Shown: positions 28,038 through 37,810, numbered from the stretch's first letter. The stretch: DNA of 64,000 nt from Pseudophaeobacter profundi (GCF_029697505.1 NZ_JARJEF010000007.1:168020-232019), one strand, 5' to 3'. Made by a program: numbers and translations. Notes: generated from the sequence alone by a model not told the origin.

Positions 28038-28054
28038 CCCCTTTCAGCAAGGGG
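28038..28054. terminator. short hairpin near the 54-residue gene
   Basis: CCCCTT-TCAGC-AAGGGG forms a perfect 6-bp stem in the gap between the 54-residue gene and the GNAT gene, both on the minus strand. It could act as a second transcript end for the GNAT/hemE unit or lie in the leader of the small gene. Confidence 0.4.
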
Positions 28055-28075
28055 TGTCGCTTTGGATGCAACAAG

Positions 28076-28094
28076 AGAGGGGCGCTGCCCCTCT
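28076..28094 (-). terminator. terminator-like hairpin after the GNAT gene
   Basis: AGAGGGGC-GCT-GCCCCTCT is a perfect 8-bp stem located 67 bases beyond the stop of the minus-strand GNAT gene. The T run is weak. Confidence 0.5.
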
Positions 28095-28160
28095 TGGCCC
28101 AAAGGCCAATTCACCCCGCGGTATTTCAAGTAAGATGAAGGGGAAGGGCAATGACGGTGG

Positions 28161-28703
28161 TTAAACCGGCGCGGGGCAATAGGTCAGCAATGTGTTGGGG
28201 TAGCTCTCGGTGCCGAGGCAAAAAGAGGTTTCGCCGGTGATGGCAAAGCCCATGCGCTGATAAAACCCTATGGCCTTGGTGTTTTGCGCATTTGTGGCCA
28301 GCCACGGCCTTGGCGCGTCAAGATCCTGCCCGCGCTGCACTGCGGCCTGCAACAATGCCTGGCCAATGCCACGCCCCTGGTGACGGGGCTGCACGTAGAG
28401 CGTGGCAATTTCAAGCGCCGAGCCAGGGCCTGTCGGTGGCTCGCCCCCCCGTGACAGGCGCAGGAAGCCATCGATGCCCTCTTGGTTCTGCGACAGGATG
28501 AATATCTCGCTTGAGGTTTGCAGGTGCTGTGTAAACCGGTCTGGCGTCAGCGTTTCAAAGACATAGTCGGCAAAGCGCTTGCTGATGCCATGGTGCAGAT
28601 AGGTGCCCAGCCAGACCTCGATCGAGAGGGCGGCCAGGCTGGCGGCATCGCTCTGGCAGGCGGGCCGCAGCGAGATCTTTGCTGCCGCGCTGTCAGCCAC
28701 CAC
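28161..28703 (-). CDS. GNAT family N-acetyltransferase
   Basis: A 180-residue GNAT protein with the acetyl-CoA loop [18 protein letters not shown] (Q/R-x-x-G-x-G/A) near residue 107 and the terminal [12 protein letters not shown]. The start is probably GTG at 28703, inside the end of hemE (overlap of 11 bases), so it is coupled to hemE. Acceptor substrate unknown; many such genes are small-molecule or protein acetylases. Confidence 0.83.
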   Translation of the reverse strand: MVADSAAAKISLRPACQSDAASLAALSIEVWLGTYLHHGISKRFADYVFETLTPDRFTQHLQTSSEIFILSQNQEGIDGFLRLSRGGEPPTGPGSALEIATLYVQPRHQGRGIGQALLQAAVQRGQDLDAPRPWLATNAQNTKAIGFYQRMGFAITGETSFCLGTESYPNTLLTYCPAPV

Positions 28704-29727
28704 GCAGGGTGTCGATCATTAACTGCACATTATCCGGATCCGCATCCGGGGTGATCCCATGGCCGAGGTTGAAGATATGCGGGCCATTTTTGAAGGCCTT
28801 GACGATAGCGCGGGTTTCGTCGACCAGATCCTGTCCGCCGGTGACCATGTGACGCGAGGCGAGATTGCCCTGCACGCAGCCATCGACCTGCAGATGCTGC
28901 GCAGCCCAGACCGGATCAACTGAATTGTCCAGCGCCAGGCAATCAATGCCCGTCTCCTTGGCAAAGCCGAGGTAGTTTTCGCCCGCCTCACGGGGGAAGC
29001 CGATGACGGGAATGCCTGGATGGCGTTCTTTCAAGGCAGCGGTGATCTGCAGGCAGGGCTGCAACGCGTATTTGCGGAAATCATCGCCCTTCAGCGAGCC
29101 GGCCCAGCTGTCGAAGATCTTGACCACCTCGGCACCGGCCTCGATCTGTTTGGAGAGGTAATCGATTGTTGCCTCGGTGATGCGCGCCAGCAGCGCCTCG
29201 AACAGAGGTGTGTTTTCCTGCCGCAGCGCATGGGCCGGAGCTTGGTCCGAGGTGCCGCGCCCGGCAATCATGTAGGTTGCCACGGTCCATGGCGCCCCGG
29301 CAAAGCCAATCAGTGTCGTTTCTTTTGGCAGCGCACCCGCCAGGATTTTCACCGTCTCGTAGATCGGGTTCAGCGTCTCGTGGATGTCTGATACCGGGCC
29401 GAGTTTGGCAAAATCCGCCTCTGTGGTGATGGTCGACAGGCGCGGGCCTTCGCCGGTAACAAACCACAGATCCGCGCCCAGCGCCTGGGGGATCAGCAGG
29501 ATATCGGCAAACAGGATGGCCGCGTCAAATCCGTAACGCCGGATCGGTTGCAGGGTGACTTCGGCGGCCAGTTCCGGATTGTAACACAGTGACAGAAAAT
29601 CCCCGGCCTGGGCCCGTGTCGCGCGGTATTCTGGCAGGTAACGACCAGCCTGACGCATCATCCAGATCGGCGGTACATCCTGTGTTTCGCCTGCCAATGC
29701 GCGCAGCAGTTTCTTCTGTTCGGCCAT
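28693..29727 (-). CDS. hemE: uroporphyrinogen decarboxylase
   Basis: HemE decarboxylates the four acetate side chains of uroporphyrinogen III to give coproporphyrinogen III. The 344-residue protein has the N-terminal signature [17 protein letters not shown] and the second signature [13 protein letters not shown]. The ATG at 29727 has GAGGGTG upstream. hemE and hemC are divergent with 179 bases between; hemF and hemN for the next step lie elsewhere in the window. Confidence 0.95.
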   Translation of the reverse strand: MAEQKKLLRALAGETQDVPPIWMMRQAGRYLPEYRATRAQAGDFLSLCYNPELAAEVTLQPIRRYGFDAAILFADILLIPQALGADLWFVTGEGPRLSTITTEADFAKLGPVSDIHETLNPIYETVKILAGALPKETTLIGFAGAPWTVATYMIAGRGTSDQAPAHALRQENTPLFEALLARITEATIDYLSKQIEAGAEVVKIFDSWAGSLKGDDFRKYALQPCLQITAALKERHPGIPVIGFPREAGENYLGFAKETGIDCLALDNSVDPVWAAQHLQVDGCVQGNLASRHMVTGGQDLVDETRAIVKAFKNGPHIFNLGHGITPDADPDNVQLMIDTLRGG

Positions 29728-29906
29728 ATCACCCTCAAGCTTGTCTTGCGTTTTTCTTGCCCCATCAGGTCGACCCAAAGCAGCGAATTGTCAAGGGCAG
29801 CCGCGCCACAGCTGCAACGGCAAATCGCCGCTGGCCTGGTAAATTGAGCCGTATCTGGCGCAAAACCGCTTTCCACTTATGCGGAAAATGCACTAGTGGT
29901 TTGTGC

Positions 29907-30866
29907 ATGACACAGAACCTGCCCTCCCCCGCTTCTCCGCTGAAAATCGGCACCCGTGGATCACCGCTGGCGCTGGCCCAGGCCCATGAGACGCGCCGCC
30001 GTCTGGCGGCCGCCTTTGATCTGCCGTCAGAGGCCTTCGAAATTGTGGTGATCAAGACCACCGGTGACAATCAGGCGCTGATCGCAGCGGATAAGCCCCT
30101 GAAAGAGCTGGGGGGCAAGGGGTTGTTCACCAAGGAGATCGAAGAGGGTCTTTTGTCAGGGGGCATCGACATTGCGGTGCATTCGATGAAGGACATGCCA
30201 GTGGCCCAGCCTGCGGGATTGGTGCTGGATTGCTACTTGCCGCGCGAAGACGTGCGGGATGCCTTTGTCTCGCCGCGGGTGTCGCGCCTGCAGGATCTGG
30301 CGGCGGGGGCCGTGGTTGGCACCTCTTCGCTGCGCCGCCGCGCCCAGTTGATGAACCGTCGCCCCGATCTGCAAGTGGTGGAGTTTCGCGGCAATGTGCA
30401 GACCCGGCTGAAAAAGCTGCACGCTGGCGTTGCAGACTGCACCTTCCTGGCGATGGCGGGACTGAATCGGCTGGCCATGACCGAGGTACCGGCCAGCGCA
30501 ATCGAGACCACGGATATGCTGCCTGCGATTGCGCAGGGGGCGATTGGCATTGAACGCCGCGGCGATGACACCCGCGTGGCAATGATGCTGGAAGCGATCC
30601 ATGACAAGACCACCGGCCAGCGGCTGGCGGCAGAGCGGGCCTTTCTGGCGGCGCTGGATGGATCCTGCGAAACCCCCATTGCGGGGCTGGCAGAACTGGA
30701 TGGCACAACCCTGCGGCTGCGCGGCGAAGTGCTGCGCCCGGATGGATCCGAATCCATTTCTGACGATCAGACCTGCACCATTGCAGATGGCCCCGATCTG
30801 GGACGCGAGATGGCGGAAAAATTGCTGGCCTCTGCCGGAGCGGGCTTTTTTGACTGGCGCCAATAG
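29907..30866 (+). CDS. hemC: porphobilinogen deaminase (hydroxymethylbilane synthase)
   Basis: HemC joins four porphobilinogens into hydroxymethylbilane. The 319-residue protein has KIGTRGSPLALAQA at the N-terminus, HSMKDMP near residue 92, GTSSLRRRAQL and the cofactor-attachment Cys in DGSCETP near residue 254. The ATG at 29907 is chosen by family fit; a frame extending 106 codons upstream would run antisense through hemE and is rejected. Confidence 0.95.
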   Translation: MTQNLPSPASPLKIGTRGSPLALAQAHETRRRLAAAFDLPSEAFEIVVIKTTGDNQALIAADKPLKELGGKGLFTKEIEEGLLSGGIDIAVHSMKDMPVAQPAGLVLDCYLPREDVRDAFVSPRVSRLQDLAAGAVVGTSSLRRRAQLMNRRPDLQVVEFRGNVQTRLKKLHAGVADCTFLAMAGLNRLAMTEVPASAIETTDMLPAIAQGAIGIERRGDDTRVAMMLEAIHDKTTGQRLAAERAFLAALDGSCETPIAGLAELDGTTLRLRGEVLRPDGSESISDDQTCTIADGPDLGREMAEKLLASAGAGFFDWRQ

Positions 30867-30901
30867 CCCCATCAGCAAATGGCCCGGCCCGGATCGCACG
30901 A

Positions 30902-30917
30902 CATACCCAAGGGTATG
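30902..30917. promoter_or_regulatory. 16-base palindrome upstream of the desaturase
   Basis: CATACCC-AA-GGGTATG is a perfect inverted repeat about 65 bases before the desaturase ATG and 36 bases after hemC. It could be an operator for desaturase expression or a small hairpin at the hemC end; no regulator is assigned. Confidence 0.35.
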
Positions 30918-30981
30918 ACGCCACGCCCTGTTTGACCGCCGCGCCAATGCAGGCGACCCTCTGTCACAGGAGGAGCGCAAA

Positions 30982-31926
30982 ATGACACCCGGAAAATCCT
31001 ATCTCAGTACGGAAGAAATCCGCCCCCTGGCGGCAAGGTCGAATGCCATGGGGGCCTGGCTGGTGCTGCACTGCTGGGGGACAATTGCCTGCGCATTGAC
31101 CCTGTTTGCGCTCTGGCCCAATCCGCTGACCTTTGTGCTGGCAATCATGATTATCGGCTCACGCCAGTTGGGCCTGGCGATCCTGATGCATGAGGCAGCC
31201 CATAACGCGCTTTTCAAAAACCGCAAATGGAATGATCGCATCGGCGAATGGCTCTGTGGGCGGCCCATTCTGGCCGAGCTGGCCGCCTATCGCCACTATC
31301 ACCTGACGCATCATCGTTTTACCCAGTCCGAAAAAGACCCCGATCTGGTGCTCAGCTCCAAATTCCCCACCACAAAGGCATCGTTGCAGCGAAAATTCAC
31401 CCGTGATCTGACCGGGCAGACCGGAACCAAGCAGCTGATCGGCCAGATCCTCATGAGTTTTCGCCTGGCCGGGGATGACGACGCAATGGAGGCTGCGGCC
31501 TCTGATTTTGCCCAGAGCTTCAAGGCATCACATCTGTGGCACGCCCTGCCAGTGTTTATCGGCGTCGCACTGGGCATGAGCCTGGTTGGCGACTGGTGGT
31601 GGGGGCTGGCCTTTTGGGTGCTGCCCTATCTGACCTGGTTTCAGTTTGTGCTGCGGGTGCGCAATATTGCGGAACACGGCGCCACCGAGCAATCCGACAA
31701 TCCGCTGCAGAATGTGCGCACCACCAAGGCCGGCCCGATCGCGCGGCTATTTGTGGCGCCCTATTGGGTCAACTACCATCTAGAGCACCACATGGTCATG
31801 CATGTGCCTTGCTGGCAGTTGAAAAACATGCACAAGGCCCTGCTGAACAAGGGAATAGGCCCGGATATGCGGATTGCGTCCGGCTATGGACAGGCCTTGG
31901 CCGAGGCAGGTTGGAAACGCGGCTGA
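30982..31926 (+). CDS. membrane fatty acid desaturase family protein
   Basis: A 314-residue integral membrane di-iron enzyme. The three histidine boxes are HEAAH near residue 70, HYHLTHH near 106 and HLEHH near 263, with an accessory NIAEHG. Several hydrophobic segments place it in the inner membrane. It has a strong ribosome site (GGAGGAG). Family members desaturate or hydroxylate acyl lipids or carotenoids; the substrate here cannot be read from sequence. Confidence 0.88.
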   Translation: MTPGKSYLSTEEIRPLAARSNAMGAWLVLHCWGTIACALTLFALWPNPLTFVLAIMIIGSRQLGLAILMHEAAHNALFKNRKWNDRIGEWLCGRPILAELAAYRHYHLTHHRFTQSEKDPDLVLSSKFPTTKASLQRKFTRDLTGQTGTKQLIGQILMSFRLAGDDDAMEAAASDFAQSFKASHLWHALPVFIGVALGMSLVGDWWWGLAFWVLPYLTWFQFVLRVRNIAEHGATEQSDNPLQNVRTTKAGPIARLFVAPYWVNYHLEHHMVMHVPCWQLKNMHKALLNKGIGPDMRIASGYGQALAEAGWKRG

Positions 31927-31964
31927 AACCCGCGCCCCGCTGCGCACCATGCCCACCGCCCCGC

Positions 31965-32789
31965 CTAAAGCTGCCCGGACCAGCGCAGCCAGGTTTCGGG
32001 GCTGTCGTGAAACACATTCAGATCCACATTTCCCTTGATCCCCGGCACCACCCCGGTGCCGGTATATTGCCAGAATCGCCAATGGGCACCGGGATAGATC
32101 TGACGCGGATGGCCTGCGACAGAACGCAGCCAGAACTCGGTATCGCGGAGGCGGCCAATACCGGTCTCAGCAAAGAAATCCACCGTGGTGTAGACCACCG
32201 GACGTTGGCCGTAATGCGCCTCTAGCAGGGCGAGAAATTTGCGCGCCTCGGCCCGCACCAGTTGGCCATCGGGGCGTTTTGTGCAGGTACGCGAACGCGG
32301 GTTCCATTCCATATCCAGCACCGGCGGCAGCGCATTGGCATCGCGCGGCACATGTTTGATGAACCAGCGGGCCTGCTCTGCTGCGCTGCGGCAGAAATAG
32401 TAATAATGATAGGCCCCGCGCGGCACCCCGGCGCGCGCTGCGCCACGCCAGTTCCCGGCAAAGGCAGGGTCAGCCACATCGCCGCCTTCGGTCGCCTTGA
32501 CATAGGCAAAGGACACGCCAGAGCCGCGGACCTGCCCCCAGTCGATATCCCCCTGATAGCGCGAGACATCAATACCGTGGATCGGATAGCTGCGCGGCCC
32601 CCGCCCCTGCCATTCATGCGGGTCGGTATCGTCAAAACGCGGATAGCGGATCAGCTGCGACAGCTGCGCCTGGGTCGGGCGCTGCGAGGGCGCGGACTGG
32701 GCTGTTGCACTGTCAGGCGGCGGCGGTGCCTTTTGACCGCAACTGGCCAGTGCCACCATCAACAGAATGCTCAATACCTTGTTATGCAT
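31965..32789 (-). CDS. GH25 family lysozyme-like lipoprotein
   Basis: A 274-residue protein with a lipoprotein signal: hydrophobic helix SILLMVALASC, with lipobox L-A-S-C at about residue 17, then a Pro/Ser-rich linker. The catalytic domain has GIDVSRYQGDIDW, AYVKATEGGD and LDMEWNP, carrying the acidic residues of GH25 muramidases, and WQYTGTG. It probably cleaves peptidoglycan at the outer membrane face of the periplasm. Start at 32789 by the signal peptide; no clear ribosome site. Confidence 0.87.
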   Translation of the reverse strand: MHNKVLSILLMVALASCGQKAPPPPDSATAQSAPSQRPTQAQLSQLIRYPRFDDTDPHEWQGRGPRSYPIHGIDVSRYQGDIDWGQVRGSGVSFAYVKATEGGDVADPAFAGNWRGAARAGVPRGAYHYYYFCRSAAEQARWFIKHVPRDANALPPVLDMEWNPRSRTCTKRPDGQLVRAEARKFLALLEAHYGQRPVVYTTVDFFAETGIGRLRDTEFWLRSVAGHPRQIYPGAHWRFWQYTGTGVVPGIKGNVDLNVFHDSPETWLRWSGQL

Positions 32790-32815
32790 GCAAAAACCCA
32801 ATGACTAAAATCAAA

Positions 32816-32842
32816 AGAACCAGCGCAGGTGGCACTGGTTCT
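32816..32842 (-). terminator. terminator of hemF
   Basis: On the minus strand AGAACCAG pairs with CTGGTTCT (8 bp, 11-base loop) and is followed by TTTTGATTTT. It lies about 90 bases past the hemF stop. Confidence 0.65.
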
Positions 32843-32930
32843 GTTAATCTCTATCGAAGACACTGCCTTGCATAGGGCGAAACCGTCAGCAAAGGCTTTT
32901 GGGCGCTTTCCCGCAGGATCCGTGCCCAGG

Positions 32931-33845
32931 TCAGACCCATTTTGCCATTGGCGGCAGGCTCATCAGGACCGCATTGGCATCATGGCCAGTTTCGAGACCA
33001 AATTTGGTGCCGCGGTCATAGACGAGGTTGTATTCGGCATAAAGCCCGCGATGCACCAGCTGCGTGTCCTTGTCGGTCGCTTCAAATGGCTGGCTGCGGC
33101 GTTTTTCCACCAGCGGCAGATAGGCCGGTAGAAAGGCGCGACCAATGTCCTGGGTCAGGGCAAAATCCGCCGCCCAATCGCCAGTATTGTGGTCATCCAT
33201 GAAAATACCGCCAACGCCCCGCGCCCGGTTGCGATGCGGGATGTAGAAATATTCATCCGCCCATTCCTTTAGACGCGGGTAGATATCCGTCCCATGCGGA
33301 TCGAGGTATTTCTGCTGGGTGGCATGAAAATGCGCCGTATCCTCGGCGTATTCCAGGCATGGATTCAGGTCAGAGCCACCGCCAAACCACCAGGCGTGCG
33401 GCGTCCAGAACATCCGAGTGTTCATATGAACCGCAGGCGCATGGGGGTTGCGCATATGCGCCACCAGGGAAATTCCCGAGGCCCAGAAACGCGGATCCTC
33501 TTTCATTCCCGGCAGCCCCTTGCGCGCGGCCATGGCGTTTTGCGCCTTCTCGCCCAGGGTGCCATAAACTTCGGAAATATTGACGCCGACCTTTTCAAAC
33601 ACCCGGCCACCGCGCATCACGCTCATCAAACCGCCGCCCGCATCGGAGCCATCGGCGGCGGCGCGGCGTGTTTCGCTAACCTCGAAGCGGCCCGGCTCCA
33701 GTTCGGCAAAGGGCCCCTGGGTATGGCTGTCTTCCAGCCCTTCAAAGGCTGCGGTGATCTCGTCACGCAACTGTCGGAACCAGGCGGCGGCCTGGGCCTT
33801 TTCCTGGGTCATCTCGGCGTGGGTCAGAGTTTCGGCGGGCATCAT
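32931..33845 (-). CDS. hemF: oxygen-dependent coproporphyrinogen III oxidase
   Basis: HemF converts coproporphyrinogen III to protoporphyrinogen IX using O2. The protein has about 304 residues with the family signature HMNTRMFWTP-WWFGGGSDLNP near residue 155 and EWADEYFYIPHRNRARGVGG. The start is uncertain: ATGATG at 33845/33842 is used, while a TTG at 33869 is possible. Together with the oxygen-independent hemN in the same window it lets the cell make heme with and without oxygen. Confidence 0.93.
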   Translation of the reverse strand: MMPAETLTHAEMTQEKAQAAAWFRQLRDEITAAFEGLEDSHTQGPFAELEPGRFEVSETRRAAADGSDAGGGLMSVMRGGRVFEKVGVNISEVYGTLGEKAQNAMAARKGLPGMKEDPRFWASGISLVAHMRNPHAPAVHMNTRMFWTPHAWWFGGGSDLNPCLEYAEDTAHFHATQQKYLDPHGTDIYPRLKEWADEYFYIPHRNRARGVGGIFMDDHNTGDWAADFALTQDIGRAFLPAYLPLVEKRRSQPFEATDKDTQLVHRGLYAEYNLVYDRGTKFGLETGHDANAVLMSLPPMAKWV

Positions 33846-33916
33846 GGGATCTTTCTGCGATACGGACAACTGGGCAAGTCTAAGCCCAGATCAGGAATGT
33901 GACGTCGTCTGGCAAA

Positions 33917-34720
33917 TTAATGAACTGGTGCTGCGACCGGGTCCAGCAGGGTGCGACCGCCATCCAGCGTCATGATCTGTCCGGTCATAAAGCCCGAAGC
34001 CTCTGAGGCGAGAAACTGCGCCGCTTCGGTCAATTCGGTCGGAGAGGCAATGCGACAGAGCGGCGTGTGCTCTTCGATATCTGCCCGATAATCGCGGTTG
34101 TCCTTCAGCGTCGACTGCATAGAGGCGCTCATGACTGAGCCAAAGGCGATGGAATTCACCCGGATCCGGTGCGGTGCCAAAGACACCGAGAGCGAGCGGG
34201 TCAGTTGATCCAGCGCCGCCGAGGCCACAGAATAGGCCAGCAGTTCGGGGTGGGTACGCCGGGCCGCAATGGACGACAGGTTGATGATCGCGCCCAGGGG
34301 ACCAAGATCATCCCGCTCTTCGCCCTGTTTGATCATCCGCCGCGCCACCTGCTGCGACAGGCGCAGGGTCGGCAACAGGTTCTCTGTAAGCAAGAGCTCC
34401 AGCGAGTCATCCTCGGGGTCCAGCGGATCACTTTGCACCACCTGGCGGGCACCATTGACCAGGATATCGACGTCATCAAAGGCATCGATAGTGGCCGAAA
34501 GCAGGTTGGCAATGGTCAGCCGTTCACGCAAATCCCCCGCGAAATAGCGGATATTGCTATCCTCAACCTTGGCGCCGAGTTCGCTCACCAGTGCGGCCTC
34601 GTTGGTGTCGGCGAACATCACATTGGCGCCGGCTGCAACAAACTGGCGGCCAATGGCCAGGCCAATACCGGTCGAGGCCCCCGTAACGATGGCTGTCTTG
34701 CCGGAAATGGAAAAGGACAT
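33917..34720 (-). CDS. short-chain dehydrogenase/reductase
   Basis: A 267-residue SDR with cofactor loop TGASTGIGLAIG and active-site Ser in NLSSIAARR. The expected Tyr-x3-Lys region reads YSVASAALDQ: the Tyr is present but the Lys position is Ser, so it may be inactive or use a changed mechanism. NAG is also altered (VNGARQVV). The start at 34720 has GGGAG 10 bases upstream; an ATG at 34729 lies too close to that site. Function unknown. Confidence 0.8.
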   Translation of the reverse strand: MSFSISGKTAIVTGASTGIGLAIGRQFVAAGANVMFADTNEAALVSELGAKVEDSNIRYFAGDLRERLTIANLLSATIDAFDDVDILVNGARQVVQSDPLDPEDDSLELLLTENLLPTLRLSQQVARRMIKQGEERDDLGPLGAIINLSSIAARRTHPELLAYSVASAALDQLTRSLSVSLAPHRIRVNSIAFGSVMSASMQSTLKDNRDYRADIEEHTPLCRIASPTELTEAAQFLASEASGFMTGQIMTLDGGRTLLDPVAAPVH

Positions 34721-34858
34721 GCGCGGCATACTCCCTGGGTTTGATTTTGGTTGCGAGCCTAGCCCCCGATGCCCGGTTTGGAAACGGAGAAGTGTTGGCC
34801 GCAACGTGGATCTATCTGAAACTGGCCGCGCGGGCAAAACCGCGCGCGGCGGCGCGGC

Positions 34859-35860
34859 CTAGGCCTTGATCCGGCGCGGGCGCTGCGCGTGCAGCACCTT
34901 GAACCGGGTATTGCCAGCCACTTCGCTGACCGCTGCGAACCGGGCCTCAAGAACGGTTTCATAGGGCAGGTGCCGGTTCGCCACCATCCACAGATGCCCC
35001 GAAGCCACCAGCATATCCGCCGCCGCCGCAATAAAGGCCTGACCCAATTCTGGCTCGGCGCTGCGTCCGCTATGGAACGGAGGGTTCATCACCACGGTGT
35101 TCACCGCTTCTGCCGCTTTCCACTTGCGGGCATCCGCCCAGTGGAACTGGGCGCGGCTATCGCTGATATTCTGCCGGGCACAGCCCAGGGCCGTATAATC
35201 GGCCTCGACAAGTTGCAGCTGCTCGACCCCGGTGCGGGCCAGAATTTGCGCTGACAGATAGCCCCAGCCAGCCCCAAGATCGACAACTGAGCGCCCCAGC
35301 TTTTGCGGCAGGCACTCTGCCAGCAGCGCCGAAGCCGGATCAATGCCATCGGCAGAAAATACCCCCGGCGCAGTGGTGAAACCTGCGACCTCTGCCACAG
35401 CTTCACAGCTCCAGTCTGCCAAGGCGTTGTTGCCGCCCTGGAACCAGAAGATTTTGCCATGCGCCTTTGATATCGGCGCCGAGGTCTCGGTGAGTTTACG
35501 CAGGTTTTTCAGAATCGAATCGATACCATCCGTCTTGGCTCCATCCACCAGAACCGGGCCTGTGGTCACAGCCGCGGCCTGGGCCACCAGAAGACGGGCC
35601 TCGGCCTTGGCACGGGGCAGAAAAACCACCGCAGCGGCAAAGCGCTCGGCCTCTGGCAGATCGGCCAGTCCAGGCAGGCAGGTAAAACCGGCGGCCTCAT
35701 GGCTTTCATATTCAGGGCGTCTTGGATGCAGGATCAGCACCCGCTCCTTTGGCAGGGCTGACAGATCCAGATCAGCATGCGGAGAAAAGACGGCGATGCG
35801 GCCCTCATCGGGCACGGCGCAGCCACCCGTCTCAAGGGCAAGGGACAGGCGCAGGGACAT
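34859..35860 (-). CDS. rsmC: class I SAM-dependent methyltransferase, RsmC-like
   Basis: A 333-residue protein with the two-domain RsmC/RlmG layout: a degenerate N-terminal methyltransferase fold and a C-terminal active one with SAM loop VVDLGAGWGYLS near residue 190 and the catalytic NPPFHSGR near 257. RsmC methylates N2 of G1207 in 16S rRNA. The start at 35860 (MSLRLSLALET) is chosen by family fit. clpS lies 25 bases upstream on the same strand. Confidence 0.85.
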   Translation of the reverse strand: MSLRLSLALETGGCAVPDEGRIAVFSPHADLDLSALPKERVLILHPRRPEYESHEAAGFTCLPGLADLPEAERFAAAVVFLPRAKAEARLLVAQAAAVTTGPVLVDGAKTDGIDSILKNLRKLTETSAPISKAHGKIFWFQGGNNALADWSCEAVAEVAGFTTAPGVFSADGIDPASALLAECLPQKLGRSVVDLGAGWGYLSAQILARTGVEQLQLVEADYTALGCARQNISDSRAQFHWADARKWKAAEAVNTVVMNPPFHSGRSAEPELGQAFIAAAADMLVASGHLWMVANRHLPYETVLEARFAAVSEVAGNTRFKVLHAQRPRRIKA

Positions 35861-35885
35861 AACAGGTGCCTCTTTCAGTTTGATT

Positions 35886-36230
35886 TTATTCTTCTTTTTC
35901 CATCGTGCATTGCAGCGGATGCTGATGACGGCTGGCAAAATCCATCACCTGACCAACCTTGGTCTCGGCGATTTCATGGGTAAAGACCCCCACCACTGCA
36001 AGCCCCTTTTTATGCACGGTCAGCATGATCTCGAAGGATTGCGCGTGTGTCATGCCAAAAAACCGTTCGAGCACCAGCACAACAAATTCCATCGGCGTGT
36101 AATCGTCATTCAGCAACAGCACCTTATAGCGCGGCGGGCGCTGGGTCTTGGGACGCGTCTTGGTCAGCAGGCCAAGATCGGTCTCATCGTCATCCGAAAA
36201 TTTGGACATCCTAACAGGCAGCAACGGCAT
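35886..36230 (-). CDS. clpS: ATP-dependent Clp protease adaptor
   Basis: ClpS delivers N-degron substrates to ClpAP. The 114-residue protein has the core [16 protein letters not shown] near residue 36 (substrate pocket Asn-Asp-Asp), [18 protein letters not shown] and FTHEIAETK. Two starts are possible, 36230 (MPLLPVR) and 36209 (MSKFSDD); neither has a clear ribosome site. It is divergent from a HAD hydrolase gene. Confidence 0.92.
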   Translation of the reverse strand: MPLLPVRMSKFSDDDETDLGLLTKTRPKTQRPPRYKVLLLNDDYTPMEFVVLVLERFFGMTHAQSFEIMLTVHKKGLAVVGVFTHEIAETKVGQVMDFASRHQHPLQCTMEKEE

Positions 36231-36317
36231 CGGCTTTTGGTTCCAGTCATGAGTGGAATTCTATTCCCTGCTTATATAGCGTAAAGACAGCCTAGGAAAA
36301 GGGATTGACGCAGCACT

Positions 36318-37037
36318 GTGACATGCAATTTGACAACCATTGGTTTTGATGCCGACGATACCCTTTGGCACAACGAGCGGTTTTTCCGCGTCACCCAGGA
36401 CCGCTTTGCCGCGCTTTTGCTTGATCACACCCCGGCGTCGCTGGATCGCACCGGGCTGGAACGCCGCCTGCTTGCCGCAGAAAAGCGCAACCTCGGGCGC
36501 TATGGCTACGGCGTCAAAGGCTTCACCCTGTCGATGATCGAAACCGCCATCGAGGTGACCAACCAGAGGGTTCCTGCTGCGGTGATCCAGGAGCTGATCT
36601 TGGCGGGGCAGATGATGCTGACTTATCCGATCGAGCTGCTGCCCCATGCCCGCGCCGCTGTCGAACAGCTGGCCGATCACCACCGGTTGATCCTGATCAC
36701 CAAGGGCGATCTGCTGGATCAAGAGCGCAAGCTGGCCCAGTCTGGCCTGGGCGATCTGTTTGACGCGGTCGAAATTGTCTCTGAGAAAACGCCGCAAATC
36801 TACCATGAGATCTTTACCCGCCACGCCGAGGGGCCAGAGCGCGCCATGATGGTGGGCAATTCTATGCGCTCGGATGTGGTCCCGCCGATCACGGCGGGCG
36901 GCTGGGGCATCTATGTCCCGCATGGCCAGATCTGGGAGGTGGAGCACGCCGAGCCCCCCAGCGAAAGCCCCCGCTACCATACGATAGAACACCTGGGCCA
37001 GCTGCCAGACCTGGTTGCCAGGATCAATGCCATCTGA
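36318..37037 (+). CDS. HAD family hydrolase
   Basis: A 239-residue haloacid dehalogenase-like phosphatase with the nucleophile motif GFDADDTLWH at residues 9-18, motif II ILITKGD, motif III Lys and motif IV MMVGNSMRSDVVPP. The start appears to be a GTG at 36318. The helical cap is type C1. Substrate unknown; the MVGNS motif groups it with the YjjG-like branch. Confidence 0.85.
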   Translation: MTCNLTTIGFDADDTLWHNERFFRVTQDRFAALLLDHTPASLDRTGLERRLLAAEKRNLGRYGYGVKGFTLSMIETAIEVTNQRVPAAVIQELILAGQMMLTYPIELLPHARAAVEQLADHHRLILITKGDLLDQERKLAQSGLGDLFDAVEIVSEKTPQIYHEIFTRHAEGPERAMMVGNSMRSDVVPPITAGGWGIYVPHGQIWEVEHAEPPSESPRYHTIEHLGQLPDLVARINAI

Positions 37038-37123
37038 GCGCGACACCCGATGCGCTGGCGGGGCACACCCAATTGCACCGCCCCATCATCCGACACAAAA
37101 CCCCATCAGACAGGACAGGCCCA

Positions 37124-37450
37124 ATGCCCCATGCCGAGCTCAAATATTCTGACGATTTGAAGATCGACAGCGCCGCCATTCTGGCCCGGATCGAGACGAT
37201 CATCCAGAACCATGATGCCGGTGCCGGGCTATGCAAGGGCCGCGCCTATCCCATCGCGCAATACCATCATAGCCATGTCACCATCAGCGTGACCCTGCTG
37301 GTCAAAGCGCACCGCGACACCGACTTTTCAAACGCACTGCTAAGCCAGCTGAACCAGGAAATCGGCGCAATGCTGCCACGGCCTTGCGAATTTTCGCTCG
37401 GGCTACAGTATTCCACCCCGTTTTACGTGACCCGCCGCTTGACGGCATAA
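37124..37450 (+). CDS. 5-carboxymethyl-2-hydroxymuconate isomerase-like tautomerase
   Basis: A 108-residue protein of the tautomerase superfamily. It starts Met-Pro-His, giving the N-terminal Pro nucleophile after Met removal, and its length and layout (MPHAELKYSDDLKIDSAAI, then CKGRAYPIAQYHH) resemble CHMI of the homoprotocatechuate pathway. No other gene of that pathway is nearby, so the natural substrate is open. It follows the HAD gene by 86 bases. Confidence 0.78.
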   Translation: MPHAELKYSDDLKIDSAAILARIETIIQNHDAGAGLCKGRAYPIAQYHHSHVTISVTLLVKAHRDTDFSNALLSQLNQEIGAMLPRPCEFSLGLQYSTPFYVTRRLTA

Positions 37451-37810
37451 CCCCGCCCCATCCGCACTGCATGCGCTGTGGCTGGAACAGCCTGCTATAC
37501 ATGACCGATACCGCCGCAGCTTGGGCGAATCGATACCGGAGAGGGGCAAAATGCGTGGCCAATCGGCACCAGCTTGTTAAAAATTGCCCCTGCGTCCGCC
37601 AATAAACCACCTCAGATAGCCGGAATTTTATTCACACTTTATTAAGACAACGCCGATCTAGAAGCGCCACCTCCCGGCCTTACTACATGTAGCGAAACCG
37701 GGCGCTGCCTGGCTGATCACTACGGTTTATTTCAACCGCACAATATGCTAGCGTTTATGGATAGCAGGCAAAATCGTCAGCCGGAAAACCGGCGGCATAG
37801 AGGCAAAAAA
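37451..37810. other. gene-less stretch before the carboxypeptidase gene
   Basis: No convincing gene. The middle (about 37565-37650) is AT-rich (for example TTTTATTCACACTTTATTAA) and probably holds the promoter of the carboxypeptidase gene. No repeat or strong hairpin was noticed. Confidence 0.45.

Noticed and set aside
37384-37605. 73-codon plus-strand open frame
   Set aside because: Overlaps the tautomerase gene in another frame and lacks a ribosome site.
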